This document shows, piece after piece, positions 16,979-25,582 of a stretch of 45,696 nucleotides of DNA. Source of the DNA: Pseudolabrys sp. (GTDB lineage Bacteria > Pseudomonadota > Alphaproteobacteria > Rhizobiales > Xanthobacteraceae); contig JAUXXH010000015.1 in the NCBI GenBank assembly GCA_030684935.1, positions 1 to 45,696 on the forward strand, in the 5' to 3' direction. The notes under the pieces are model-generated. The model was not told the origin of the DNA. It made no database searches and saw only the letters and a program-made list of their open reading frames with translations. The position numbers were made by a program, and so were the translations under genes. Numbering within the stretch: position 1 is the first letter of the stretch; each line of letters starts with the position of its first letter.

Positions 16979-18208
16979 CTACAGCGCTTCGCCGCGCATC
17001 AGGCGCGGCTGCGCAGCGGCCGGCGCCACACCTTCACGCATCACGGCGCGGCGCAGCGGGCCGATGCGGTCGATCATGTAGAGACCGAGCCCGCGCAGGC
17101 CCTGGACGGGAAGAAAATCGGTCAGCAGCGTGCGGTTCATGAGATCGATCGCCATCGAGCGGCTGCCGATGTCGGCGCGGCGCATGCGGTCGTAGTCCGC
17201 CAGCACATCGCCGCCGCCGATATCGTCGCCGTCGCGCAACGCCGCGACCGCGCATTCGCCGATGCTGGCGGCATCGCGCAGGCCGAGATTGAGGCCCTGC
17301 GCGCCGATCGGCGGAATCACATGGGCGGCTTCGCCGACCAGCGCGATGCGATGGGCCGCGAACGACTTCGCCGTGGCAACGCCGAGCGGAAACAGGCCGC
17401 GGCCCGGTTCGACGGTGATCTTGCCAAGCAGCGAATGCGACGCGCGCTCGATGGCCTCGGCCAGGGCCGCATCGTCGAGCGTCGAAATCTCGTCGGCCCG
17501 CGCGGGGTACAGCACCCAGACCAGGCTGGAGCGCTGCCCCGGCAGCGGCACCAGCGTGAAGGGGCCGCTGGTGGTATGGAATTCGGTCGAGGCGTCGCGA
17601 TGCGGGCGCGAATGAGTCAGGCAGACGGTCAGCGCTATTTGCGGATACTCGCGTTCGTCGAATGCGATACCGGCCGCCGTCCGGCACACGGAATGCCGGC
17701 CGTCGGCGCCGATCACCAAAGCGGCCGTCAGGGTGTCGCCGGACTGCAGGGTGACGGTGACCACCTCGGTCTCCGGCACAACGCTACGTACTTCATCCTC
17801 GACGATACGGAGGAGGCCGAGTTGGCGCGCCCGCTGCGTCAGCGCGGCGACCAGATGCCGGTTCTCGATATTGTAGCCGAAGGCCTCGAGGTCGATTTCG
17901 CCGGCCGAGAATTTCACCTCCGGCGCGCGCCACAGCCGCCCGGTGTCGTCGACGATGCGCATCACCTTGAGCGGCGCCGCCTGCGCCGCGCAAAACGGCC
18001 AGACGCCGAGCGTCTCCAGCGCGGTGACCGAGCCGCCGAGCAAAGCGGTGGTGCGGTTGTCGGAACGGGCGGCGGGCTTGCCGACCAGCACGGTGGCGAT
18101 GCCGCCCGAGGCCAGCGCGATGGCCGCCGTTAGCCCGGCTGGGCCGCCGCCCACCACGACCGCCGAAGTTCCACTATTGTCGGGTTTGTCCGGTATCAAA
18201 GCGTCCAA
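16979..18208 (-). CDS. UbiH/UbiF/COQ6-family FAD-dependent hydroxylase
   Basis: A 409-residue flavin monooxygenase of the ubiquinone-biosynthesis group. The N-terminal FAD-binding GGGPAGLTAAIALA lies near residue 20, the conserved ADGRHSVCR (DG motif) near 168, and RIALVGEAAHVIPPIGAQG (the GD motif, here GE) near 290. LNLGLRDA follows, as in UbiH/UbiI/UbiL proteins. It probably hydroxylates the ubiquinone ring in association with the inner membrane. Which ring position is modified cannot be read from sequence, so no symbol is given. The gene converges on the AEC transporter gene (four-base gap) and is divergent from the DUF2182 gene. Confidence 0.87.
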   Translation of the reverse strand: MDALIPDKPDNSGTSAVVVGGGPAGLTAAIALASGGIATVLVGKPAARSDNRTTALLGGSVTALETLGVWPFCAAQAAPLKVMRIVDDTGRLWRAPEVKFSAGEIDLEAFGYNIENRHLVAALTQRARQLGLLRIVEDEVRSVVPETEVVTVTLQSGDTLTAALVIGADGRHSVCRTAAGIAFDEREYPQIALTVCLTHSRPHRDASTEFHTTSGPFTLVPLPGQRSSLVWVLYPARADEISTLDDAALAEAIERASHSLLGKITVEPGRGLFPLGVATAKSFAAHRIALVGEAAHVIPPIGAQGLNLGLRDAASIGECAVAALRDGDDIGGGDVLADYDRMRRADIGSRSMAIDLMNRTLLTDFLPVQGLRGLGLYMIDRIGPLRRAVMREGVAPAAAQPRLMRGEAL

Positions 18209-18296
18209 TCCTGATTGCCGTAGAATGGCCTACCATGCGCCCGGCGAAGCCGAAAATCACAGTCTTTCGATAACCGGTCACGATGCGCTATGCACG

Positions 18297-19160
18297 ATGG
18301 CCAAAGCCACAAAGACCGCAATGAGCCCGACCGCCGGCCACGACCTCAGCCATCTGTCGCCGGCCGCCTCCCGGCTCGGCACGCTATTTGCCCGGCCGAA
18401 GTGGATCGCGGTCATCTGCGTGATCGGGCTGGCCGGCCTGGGGTGGTTCGCTCTCGGACTGCAGGCGGCGAATATCGGCTGGCTTGAGGCGCTGTGCCGG
18501 CCGCTGGCCGTCGGCACGCCCACCGCCGCAGCCGTCGCCGCCATTGCCCTGATGTGGGGCGCGATGACTTTGGCCATGATGCTGCCCAGCGCAGGACCGA
18601 TGATCCTCACCTATGCCGAAATCGCCGATACCGCCGCCCGCAAGAACGAGACAGTGGTGTCGCCGTTCGTGCTGGCCGGTGGCTATACCGCGGTCTGGTT
18701 CGGCTTTGCCGCGGTGGCGACGCTGGCGCAGATCGCGCTGACGCGGGCAGCCTTGATCGATCCGGCGATGGCGACCGTCAGCGGATTGTTCTCCGGCGCG
18801 ATCTTCATCGGCGCTGGGCTCTACCAGTTCTCGGCGCTGAAGCAGGCCTGCCTGCGCCAGTGCCGCAATCCGTTTCCATTCTTTTTCACCAACTGGGCCA
18901 CCACGCCGCGCGGCGTGTTCCGTCTCGGCCTGCGGCAGGGCCTGTTCTGTCTTGGCTGCTGCTGGGCCATGATGGCGGTGATGTTCGCCGTCGGCGTCAT
19001 GAACGTGGTCTGGATGGCCGCGCTCGGCATCATCATGACGCTGGAGAAGCTCGGCACCGGCACCCGGTTCAGCCAGGTGCTGGGCGTTGTTCTGATCGCC
19101 ATCGGGGGGTATTTCGTGGTCACCGGTTTCGCTGCGCATTGGCCGGGACGGGCGATATAA
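18297..19160 (+). CDS. DUF2182 integral membrane protein
   Basis: A 287-residue membrane protein with a cytoplasmic N-terminus of about 35 residues and seven or so hydrophobic segments. The MWGAMTLAMMLPSAGPMIL block near residue 83 and the FFFTNWATTPRGVF to QGLFCLGCCWAMM block near residue 190-225 are the hallmarks of DUF2182, described as a predicted metal-binding membrane protein. Met, Cys (CLRQC, CLGCCW) and Trp residues cluster in or near the membrane. ATG 18297 is used because the open frame upstream overlaps the divergent hydroxylase gene and looks non-coding. The DUF1326 gene follows 35 bases later, a pairing I know from other Hyphomicrobiales genomes, so a shared function is likely. 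The biochemical role is unknown. Confidence 0.85.
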   Translation: MAKATKTAMSPTAGHDLSHLSPAASRLGTLFARPKWIAVICVIGLAGLGWFALGLQAANIGWLEALCRPLAVGTPTAAAVAAIALMWGAMTLAMMLPSAGPMILTYAEIADTAARKNETVVSPFVLAGGYTAVWFGFAAVATLAQIALTRAALIDPAMATVSGLFSGAIFIGAGLYQFSALKQACLRQCRNPFPFFFTNWATTPRGVFRLGLRQGLFCLGCCWAMMAVMFAVGVMNVVWMAALGIIMTLEKLGTGTRFSQVLGVVLIAIGGYFVVTGFAAHWPGRAI

Positions 19161-19195
19161 GCTAAACAAAAACAAACAACCCGGGGAGCGAGCGC

Positions 19196-19807
19196 GTGAC
19201 CGAAGCGTGGGCCTTGAAAGGCGAGATGGCGCTGTCGTGCAGTTGCACGGTGTTCTGTCCCTGCGTGCTGTCGCTCGGCGAACATCCGCCGACCGAAGAC
19301 CGCTGTCAGACCTGGGCCGGCATCCGCATCGACGAGGGTCATTTCGACACTGTCGATCTGTCCGGCATCAAGGTCGGCCTGATGATGGACCTGCCGGGCA
19401 TCATGTCGCGCGGCAACTGGACCGCGGCGCTTTTCGTCGACGACAATGCCTCGGTGCACGCGGTGAAGGGCCTGACCCGCATCTTCACCGGCCGCGTCGG
19501 CGGCACCACGCATCTGCTGTCGATCCTGGTCGGTCAATTCCTGGGTGTACATCAGACACCGATCACGTATGAAACGCAGGGCGACACCCGCATCGTGCGG
19601 ATCGAGAAATATGTCGACGGCGCCATCACGCCGGTGCGCGGCAAGGACAAGGGCGGCAACGTGGTGATCCGCAACAGCGAGTACTGGATCGGTCCCGACG
19701 TGATCGTGGCGCGTTCCGACAAGTCGCGGTTCCGCGGCTTCGGCCGCAACTGGAACCTGAGCGGCCGTTCGGCCGAGATCGTCAAGCTCGATTGGGGTAA
19801 TCGCTAA
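19196..19807 (+). CDS. DUF1326 domain protein with CSCTVFCPC motif
   Basis: A 203-residue soluble protein. The first 25 residues contain a striking cysteine motif, CSCTVFCPC, typical of DUF1326 and suited to binding a metal or forming redox-active thiols. The rest is predicted alpha/beta with GLMMDLPGIMSRGNWTAAL and VGGTTHLLSILVGQFLG segments. No signal peptide is present. The GTG start at 19196 is preceded by GGGGAG. The DUF2182 gene lies 35 bases upstream. The stop TAA 19805-19807 is followed without a gap by the GTG of pcs, an arrangement that favours translational coupling. Function is not known; a metal-related partnership with DUF2182 is inferred from pairing and cysteine content. Confidence 0.85.
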   Translation: MTEAWALKGEMALSCSCTVFCPCVLSLGEHPPTEDRCQTWAGIRIDEGHFDTVDLSGIKVGLMMDLPGIMSRGNWTAALFVDDNASVHAVKGLTRIFTGRVGGTTHLLSILVGQFLGVHQTPITYETQGDTRIVRIEKYVDGAITPVRGKDKGGNVVIRNSEYWIGPDVIVARSDKSRFRGFGRNWNLSGRSAEIVKLDWGNR

Positions 19808-20494
19808 GTGCCGGGTTTTGTACGGTTCCGCGCCTTCCTCGTTCACATCCTCACGGCCTCCGGCGCGGGACTGGCGCTGCTGGCGATGATTTTTGCCACC
19901 GGCGGCGAATGGCCGGCGATGTTCCTGTGCCTCGGCGTAGCGCTGCTGGTCGATGGCGTCGACGGGCCGATCGCGCGCGCCTTCAAGGTCGAGGAGGTGC
20001 TGCCGCGCTGGTCGGGCGCCATGCTCGACAACGTCGTCGATTTCACCACTTACGTGTTCGTGCCGGCCTATGCGATTGCCGCCAGCGGGCTGATGCCGCC
20101 GGGCTTCGCGGTCCCGGCCGGCCTTGTCGTCGTCATCACCGGCGCGATCTATTTCGCCGATAACACCATGAAGACCGCCGACAACTATTTCAGCGGCTTT
20201 CCGGCGGTGTGGAATATGGCGGCGTTCTATCTGTTCGTCATGGCGCCGCCGTCCTGGGTGGCGCTGGGCGCGGTCGTCGCGCTGGCGGGGCTGACTTTTG
20301 CGCCGATCCGTTTCGTGCATCCGCTGCGGGTGAGGCACATGCGGCTGGTCAATATCGCCTTGCTGGCGATCTGGGCCGTGCTGGCCTTCCTGGCCGTTAT
20401 CCAGAACCTGATGCCGGGTCCGTACGTGACCTGGCCCTTGGGTTTCATCGCCGCCTATTTCCTGATCGCCGGGTTGCTGCGCCGTCCGGCCTGA
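19808..20494 (+). CDS. pcs: Phosphatidylcholine synthase
   Basis: Pcs condenses CDP-diacylglycerol with choline to give phosphatidylcholine in the inner membrane, a pathway characteristic of Rhizobiales-type bacteria. The 228-residue protein has about eight membrane segments. The CDP-alcohol phosphotransferase motif is visible as DGPIAR at about residues 52-57, followed after the widened spacing seen in Pcs by GAMLDNVVD. Length and motif spacing fit Pcs better than other CDP-alcohol enzymes. The GTG start abuts the DUF1326 stop codon directly; no better start lies downstream before the conserved FRAFLVHILTASG. The choline requirement links it to uptake of choline from outside, since no choline-synthesis gene is nearby. 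Confidence 0.92.
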   Translation: MPGFVRFRAFLVHILTASGAGLALLAMIFATGGEWPAMFLCLGVALLVDGVDGPIARAFKVEEVLPRWSGAMLDNVVDFTTYVFVPAYAIAASGLMPPGFAVPAGLVVVITGAIYFADNTMKTADNYFSGFPAVWNMAAFYLFVMAPPSWVALGAVVALAGLTFAPIRFVHPLRVRHMRLVNIALLAIWAVLAFLAVIQNLMPGPYVTWPLGFIAAYFLIAGLLRRPA

Positions 20495-20524
20495 TTGTCA
20501 ACCGCCTTGCCCGGGGAGTTCGCC

Positions 20525-21262
20525 ATGTCACGCCCAGTGCTTCTGATCGCCGGCGGCAGCCGCGGCATCGGCGCCGCCTGCGCGCGCCTGGCCGGCGAAC
20601 GCGGCTACGACGTCGCCGTCAATTACAAGACCAACGCCAACGCGGCGGCGGGCGTGGTCGATGCGGTCAAGGCGGCCGGCGGCCAGGCGGTTGCGATTGC
20701 CGGCGATGTGGCGGTCGAGGCCGACATCATCCGCATTTTCGACGAAGCCGCCGCTGCGCTCGGGCCGGTGACGCATTTCGTGCACTGCGCCGGCATCATC
20801 GGCGATGCATCGCGGCTCGACGAGGCCTCGGCGCAGACCATCCGCGCGGTGCTGGACATCAATACCGTCGGCGCACTGCTGTGCCTGCGTGAAAGCGTGC
20901 GGCGCCTGTCGACCAAAAATGGCGGCAAAGGCGGCGCCGTGGTGATGCTGTCGTCGATGGCGGCGACCATCGGCGGCGGCGGGGAGTGCGTCTGGTACGC
21001 GGCGGCGAAAGCCGGCGTCGACGCGATGGTGGTCGGCGCCTCCCGCGAAGTCGCCAAGGAAGGTGTGCGCATCAATGCGGTCAGCCCCGGCGTGATCGAC
21101 ACCGACATCCAGCCGCCGGGCCGGGTCGAGCGGCTGACGCCGCTGCTGCCGATGGGACGGGTGGGCCAGGCCGATGAAGTAGCGGAGGCTGTTCTGTTTC
21201 TGCTGTCGGATGCGGCGTCCTACATCAACGGCGCAAACCTGCGCGTCTCCGGCGCGCGCTGA
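20525..21262 (+). CDS. SDR-family oxidoreductase
   Basis: A 245-residue classical short-chain dehydrogenase/reductase. The cofactor motif GGSRGIG is at about residues 10-16, the HCAG structural motif near 87, and the catalytic Ser and YAAAK near residues 142 and 158. The C-terminal NAVSPGVIDTDI and the RVGQADEVAEAVLFLLSD segment are typical of FabG-like members. Preference for NADP is suggested by Ser-Arg in the glycine loop. ATG 20525 is preceded by GGGGAG; the frame opens upstream but without a ribosome site. It follows pcs by 30 bases and is probably co-transcribed. The substrate is unknown. Confidence 0.88.
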   Translation: MSRPVLLIAGGSRGIGAACARLAGERGYDVAVNYKTNANAAAGVVDAVKAAGGQAVAIAGDVAVEADIIRIFDEAAAALGPVTHFVHCAGIIGDASRLDEASAQTIRAVLDINTVGALLCLRESVRRLSTKNGGKGGAVVMLSSMAATIGGGGECVWYAAAKAGVDAMVVGASREVAKEGVRINAVSPGVIDTDIQPPGRVERLTPLLPMGRVGQADEVAEAVLFLLSDAASYINGANLRVSGAR

Positions 21263-21362
21263 ACGGACACGGGGCAGGGCGCTTGTGTTCGACGGCTGGC
21301 TCCCTATGATCCCGCCCGAACCGGCAATCCACACAACAACCAGTCTATTCAAGGGGTGAAAC

Positions 21363-22340
21363 ATGGTCGCGGCAGTGCGCGTTCACAAGGCAGGCGGTCC
21401 GGAAGTGCTGACGCTCGACGACATCGAGGTTCCGGCACCCGGTCCGAACCAGGTCAAGCTGAAGCAGCACGCCATCGGCGTGAACTTCATCGACACCTAT
21501 TTCCGCATGGGCATGTACCCGTCGCCGGTCGGCATGCCGTTCGTCGCCGGCAATGAAGGCGCCGGCGAGGTGACCGCGGTCGGCCCCGGTGTCACCGATA
21601 TCAAGGTCGGCGACCGCATCGGCTACGTGACGCCGCTCGGCGCCTATGCCGCGGAGCGCCTGCTGCCGGCCGACCGCGCCGTGAAGCTCCCCGACAACAT
21701 CAGCTACGAGCAGGCCGCGAGCATGATGCTCAAGGGCATGACCGTACAATATCTGCTCAACCGCACCTTCAAAGTCGGCAAGGGCACCATCATCCTGATG
21801 CACGCCGCGGCCGGCGGCGTCGGCCTGATCGCCTGCCAGTGGGCCAATCATCTCGGTGCCACCGTGATCGGCACCGTCGGCTCGAAGGAAAAGGCCGAAC
21901 TCGCCAAGAAGAACGGCGCGCACCACACCATCCTCTACCGTGACGAGGATTTCGTGGCGAAGGTCAAGGAGATCACCAGCGGCAAGCTCTGCGACGTTGT
22001 CTATGACGGCATCGGCGCCGACACGTTCCCGAAGTCGCTCGACTGCATTCGTCCGCTTGGCATGTTCGTGTCGTTCGGGTCGGCCTCCGGTCCGATCAAG
22101 GCCTTCGACATCAACCTGTTGCAGCACAAAGGTTCGCTGTTCGCGACCCGGCCGACACTCAACCACTACGCCGCCAGGCGCGAAGACCTGCTGGCCACCG
22201 CCCAGGATCTGTTCGACAAGGTCGGCTCCGGGGCCGTGAAGATCCCCGCCAGCCAGACCTACAAGCTCAAGGACGCCGCCCAGGCCCACAAGGACATGGA
22301 AGGCCGCGGCACCACCGGATCGACAATCCTGGTGCCGTAG
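21363..22340 (+). CDS. NADPH:quinone oxidoreductase (zeta-crystallin type, MDR family)
   Basis: A 325-residue zinc-free MDR enzyme that reduces quinones with NADPH. The sequence shows the family's start (HKAGGPEVLTLDDIEVPAPG), GVNFIDTYFRMGMYP, and NEGAGEV, where the catalytic zinc ligands of alcohol dehydrogenases are missing. The Rossmann motif AAAGGVG lies near residue 147, followed by VIGTVGSKEKAELAK. The C-terminal HKDMEGRGTTGSTIL is the usual Qor ending. Length is normal. An AAGGGG site precedes ATG 21363. It is 100 bases after the SDR gene and is followed by a perfect hairpin. Confidence 0.92.
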   Translation: MVAAVRVHKAGGPEVLTLDDIEVPAPGPNQVKLKQHAIGVNFIDTYFRMGMYPSPVGMPFVAGNEGAGEVTAVGPGVTDIKVGDRIGYVTPLGAYAAERLLPADRAVKLPDNISYEQAASMMLKGMTVQYLLNRTFKVGKGTIILMHAAAGGVGLIACQWANHLGATVIGTVGSKEKAELAKKNGAHHTILYRDEDFVAKVKEITSGKLCDVVYDGIGADTFPKSLDCIRPLGMFVSFGSASGPIKAFDINLLQHKGSLFATRPTLNHYAARREDLLATAQDLFDKVGSGAVKIPASQTYKLKDAAQAHKDMEGRGTTGSTILVP

Positions 22341-22356
22341 CCGCATCGCCCGCACC

Positions 22357-22385
22357 CGCTCCGCCCCTCGGGGGGGCGGAGCGGC
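22357..22385 (+). terminator. GC-rich hairpin after the quinone reductase gene
   Basis: A perfect 12-bp stem CCGCTCCGCCCC/GGGGCGGAGCGG closes a five-base loop 16 bases after the quinone reductase stop. There is no T-run after it, so it may stop or pause transcription only weakly, or protect the mRNA 3' end. It lies before the amidohydrolase gene on the same strand. Confidence 0.6.
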
Positions 22386-22442
22386 AAGGCCCGCGACTTA
22401 AGCAGCGCTTGGGCGCCGTCGGCCGATCGGTTATCACCGGGT

Positions 22443-23699
22443 ATGGCTGATTTGGACCCCCGGACGCTCGGTGAACGCGCCGAGCGCATGATTCTCGCGC
22501 TCGGCGCCATCTCGGCCGAGCCGCGGCGCCTGACCCGCCAGTTCCTTTCTCCTGAACATCGCCGCGCCGCCGATCTGGTCGGCACCTGGATGAAGGCCGC
22601 CGGGCTCGATGTGACCGAGGATGCGCTTGGCACCGTGCGCGGGCACTGGGCCAGTGCCGGCGAGGCGGCCGGCCGCAACACCGGCAAGCGGCTGCTGATC
22701 GGCTCCCACATCGACACCGTGATCGACGCCGGTTTCTACGACGGCAATCTCGGTGTCGTCGCCGGCATTCTCGCCGCCGAGCATTTCGCCAAGGCCGGCA
22801 AGCGGCTGCCCTTCGCGCTCGACGTGCTGGCGTTCGGCGACGAAGAAGGCGTGCGGTTTCCGGCGACGCTGAATTCGTCGCGGGCGGTCAGCGGCGAGTT
22901 TCGCGAAGCCGCGCTCGATCTCAAGGACGCCGATGGCGTGACTTTACGCGAGGCCATCCTGCGCTATGGCAAGGACCCCGCCGATATTCCGGCCGCCGCT
23001 TTCTCGCCCGATGAGGTCGCCGGCTATGTCGAACTGCACATCGAGCAGGGGCCGGTGCTCGAAAACCGCAACCAGCCGCTCGGCGTGGTGACGGCCATCG
23101 CCGGCCAGAGTTATCTCAGCGTCGAGCTGATGGGCGAAGCCGGCCATGCCGGCACAGTGCCGATGATGATGCGGCGTGACGCGCTCGCGGGCGCCGCCGA
23201 GATCGTGTTGCAGGCCGAACGCATGGCGCGCGACAGCCGCGGCGAGGTCGTCGCGACCGTCGGGGTGGTTACCATCAGCGCGCCGGCCACCAACGTCATC
23301 GCCGGCCATGTGGTGCTGATTATCGACATTCGCTCCGGGTCCGACCCGGCGCGTCACGATTTCGTCGACCGCCTGAAATCCGCAATCCGGACAGTGGCCG
23401 ACCGCCGCCATCTCGGCCTTCAGGTCACGCAGACCCGCAACGTCGCCACCACGCCGTGCACGGCGGCGATCCAGGACGGCTTTGCCGCGGCCATCGCAGC
23501 GACCGGCGGCGAGCCGTTGCGGCTCGCCTCCGGCGCCGGCCATGACGCCACGGCGATGGCCAGGCTTTGCCCGGTCGGCATGATGTTCGTGCGCTGCCGC
23601 GGCGGCGTCAGTCATAACCCGGCCGAATACGCCAGTCCCGGCGACATGGGACTGGCGGTGGCGGCCCTCATCCGCTTCATCGAAGGATTCAAGGCGTGA
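22443..23699 (+). CDS. M20-family amidohydrolase (allantoate amidohydrolase / N-carbamoyl-L-amino-acid hydrolase type)
   Basis: A 418-residue dinuclear-metal hydrolase of the AllC/HyuC/beta-ureidopropionase group. Metal ligands are visible in GSHIDTV (His and bridging Asp), DGNLGV, FGDEEGVRF (Glu pair), ELHIEQGP (His) and the C-terminal SHNPAEY (His). The lid domain carries GEAGHAGTVPM. Such enzymes release ammonia and carbon dioxide from N-carbamoyl or allantoate substrates in purine, pyrimidine or hydantoin breakdown. Sequence alone does not separate allantoate amidohydrolase from L-carbamoylase. The stop overlaps the start of the next M20 gene by four bases (GTGA), so the two are translated together. 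Confidence 0.88.
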   Translation: MADLDPRTLGERAERMILALGAISAEPRRLTRQFLSPEHRRAADLVGTWMKAAGLDVTEDALGTVRGHWASAGEAAGRNTGKRLLIGSHIDTVIDAGFYDGNLGVVAGILAAEHFAKAGKRLPFALDVLAFGDEEGVRFPATLNSSRAVSGEFREAALDLKDADGVTLREAILRYGKDPADIPAAAFSPDEVAGYVELHIEQGPVLENRNQPLGVVTAIAGQSYLSVELMGEAGHAGTVPMMMRRDALAGAAEIVLQAERMARDSRGEVVATVGVVTISAPATNVIAGHVVLIIDIRSGSDPARHDFVDRLKSAIRTVADRRHLGLQVTQTRNVATTPCTAAIQDGFAAAIAATGGEPLRLASGAGHDATAMARLCPVGMMFVRCRGGVSHNPAEYASPGDMGLAVAALIRFIEGFKA

Positions 23700-24910
23700 G
23701 CGATTTTATCGAGAAGAATTTTGCGCGCGAGGTCGATCTGCTGAAGGCGATGGTGCGGGTGCCGTCGGACAATCCGCCCGGCGATTGCGCCCGCCACGGC
23801 GAAGCGGCGGCCGAATACTACGAACAACTCGGCTTCACCGTCGAGCGCCACAAGGTGCCGGACGCGCTGGTGCAGCAATACGGCATGGTGTCGGTCACCA
23901 ATCTGGTGATCCGCGAGCGTTTCGGCTCCGGCAAGGGACCAGTGATCGCACTCAACGCCCATGGCGACGTGGTGCCGCCGGGACAGGGCTGGCATCACGG
24001 CCCTTACGGCGCCGAGGAAAAAGGCGGCGCGATCTATGGCCGCGGCGCGGCGGTGTCGAAGTCGGACTTCTCCACCTACGGCTTCGCGCTGCTGGCGCTG
24101 AAGGACAACCCAGCCGGCCTCGACGGCACGGTCGAACTGCACATCACCTATGACGAGGAAGTCGGCGGCTATGTCGGGCCGAAATGGCTGCTCGACCAGA
24201 AGATCACCGCGCCGGATTATGCGATATCCGCCGGCTTCTCCTATGCCGTGGTCACGGCGCATTGCGGCGTCGTCCATATCGAAGTGACGGTGCATGGCAA
24301 GCAAGCACACGCCGCCATGCCGGACAGCGGCGCCGATGCGCTCGAGGCGGCGACCAAGGTCCTGGCCGCGCTCTATGGCGAACGGCGCAGACTGAAGAAG
24401 ATCAAGTCGAAGTCGAAGGGCATCGGGTCGCCGCAACTGACGGTCGGACTGATTTCCGGCGGCATCAACACCAATGTCGTGCCGGACAAAATCGTGATGC
24501 GGCTCGACCGCCGCCTGATCCCGGAAGAGAACGGCCGCAAGGTCGAGCGCGACTTGATGGCGCTGATCAAGCGTGCCGGCAAGGCCAAGGGTATCCGCGT
24601 CGAAGCCGAGCGCATCATTCTGGCCGAACCGCTGAAGCCGATCGCCGGCGTCGAGACCCTGGTCGAGCCGCTGACGCGCCATGGCCGGCGCGAGCTCAAG
24701 ACCAGGATCGACGTCAAGGCCGTCCCGCTCTTCACCGACGCCCGCCATTACAGCGGCGCCGGCATTCCGACGGTGCTCTATGGCGCCGGACCGCGCACCA
24801 TTCTGGACGCCAATGCGCATCGTGCCGACGAGCACGTCAAGCTCAGCGACCTGAAGGCCGCGACCAAGGTGATCGAGGCGACGCTGCGGGATTTGCTGGC
24901 GTCAGAGTAG
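23696..24910 (+). CDS. M20-family metallopeptidase/deacylase (ArgE/DapE type)
   Basis: A 404-residue M20 hydrolase. The first metal-binding block reads NAHGDVVPPGQGW near residue 83, the second GRGAAVSKSD, and the catalytic Glu pair is in TYDEEVGG near residue 150. The dimerisation domain contains VHGKQAHAAMPDSGADAL. It should hydrolyse an N-acyl amino acid or a dipeptide, or act on the product of the preceding amidohydrolase. GTG 23696 overlaps the upstream stop. In place of the usual final His block, the C-terminal part has DARHYSGAGIPTVLYGAGP. Its stop at 24910 overlaps the stop of convergent bioD by nine bases. A two-step catabolic pair with the upstream gene is an inference. Confidence 0.87.
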   Translation: MSDFIEKNFAREVDLLKAMVRVPSDNPPGDCARHGEAAAEYYEQLGFTVERHKVPDALVQQYGMVSVTNLVIRERFGSGKGPVIALNAHGDVVPPGQGWHHGPYGAEEKGGAIYGRGAAVSKSDFSTYGFALLALKDNPAGLDGTVELHITYDEEVGGYVGPKWLLDQKITAPDYAISAGFSYAVVTAHCGVVHIEVTVHGKQAHAAMPDSGADALEAATKVLAALYGERRRLKKIKSKSKGIGSPQLTVGLISGGINTNVVPDKIVMRLDRRLIPEENGRKVERDLMALIKRAGKAKGIRVEAERIILAEPLKPIAGVETLVEPLTRHGRRELKTRIDVKAVPLFTDARHYSGAGIPTVLYGAGPRTILDANAHRADEHVKLSDLKAATKVIEATLRDLLASE

Positions 24911-25579
24911 CGTCGCGATCTGGGCGAAGGCCGGGTGCTGGTTGATGCCGCCGGGCAGGCGCGGCAGGCCGATCACCTCGATGCCGCGCGAGAACCGCGC
25001 CATGGTGGCGACGGTGTCGGCCAGTTCGACGGTATCGCCGTCGCGCTCGCTGACGACGATGGCGGCGATCTTCAGCTGGCGCTGGGTCAGCACGTCGAGC
25101 GCCGTGAGGGTATGGCTGATGGCGCCGAGATAGCCGCCGACCACCAGCAGCAGGGGAATCTGCAGCGCCGCCATCCAGTCGAGTACGGTGTGTCTGGCGT
25201 CGAGCGGGACCATGATGCCGCCGATGCCTTCAATGAACAGCATGCCGGTGCTGTCGTCGACCGCCTTGCGGCTGAACGCCACCAGTTGCTCGAAGTCGAC
25301 GCTGCGGCCCTCGCGCGCGGCGGCGATGTCCGGCGACAGCGGCGCCCGGAACCGCCACGGCGCGATTGATCCGATCTCGTCGGCTGAGACGGCGCGGCCG
25401 AGCGCCTTCAGCAGCACCGCCGGGTCGCTGGTTTCGACCACCGAGGAATCGTAGCCGCTGACCACGGGCTTGAGCGCCTGCACGGCCTGGCCGGCCTCGC
25501 GCAGATAGCGGATCAGACCGGCCGTGACGAAAGTCTTGCCGATGTCGGTGCCGGTTGAGGTGACGAAATAAGCGCTCAT
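24902..25579 (-). CDS. bioD: Dethiobiotin synthetase
   Basis: BioD closes the ureido ring of dethiobiotin from 7,8-diaminopelargonate, carbon dioxide and ATP. The 225-residue protein has the P-loop TGTDIGKT at about residues 9-16, the substrate loop LKPVVSGYD near 37, the SIAPWRFRAPLSPDIAA segment, and the second nucleotide motif FIEGIGGIMVPL near residue 115. Length is normal. It follows bioF by three bases on the minus strand, forming a two-gene unit. The 3' end overlaps the convergent M20 gene by nine bases. Confidence 0.95.
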   Translation of the reverse strand: MSAYFVTSTGTDIGKTFVTAGLIRYLREAGQAVQALKPVVSGYDSSVVETSDPAVLLKALGRAVSADEIGSIAPWRFRAPLSPDIAAAREGRSVDFEQLVAFSRKAVDDSTGMLFIEGIGGIMVPLDARHTVLDWMAALQIPLLLVVGGYLGAISHTLTALDVLTQRQLKIAAIVVSERDGDTVELADTVATMARFSRGIEVIGLPRLPGGINQHPAFAQIATLL

Positions 25580-25582
25580 GGT

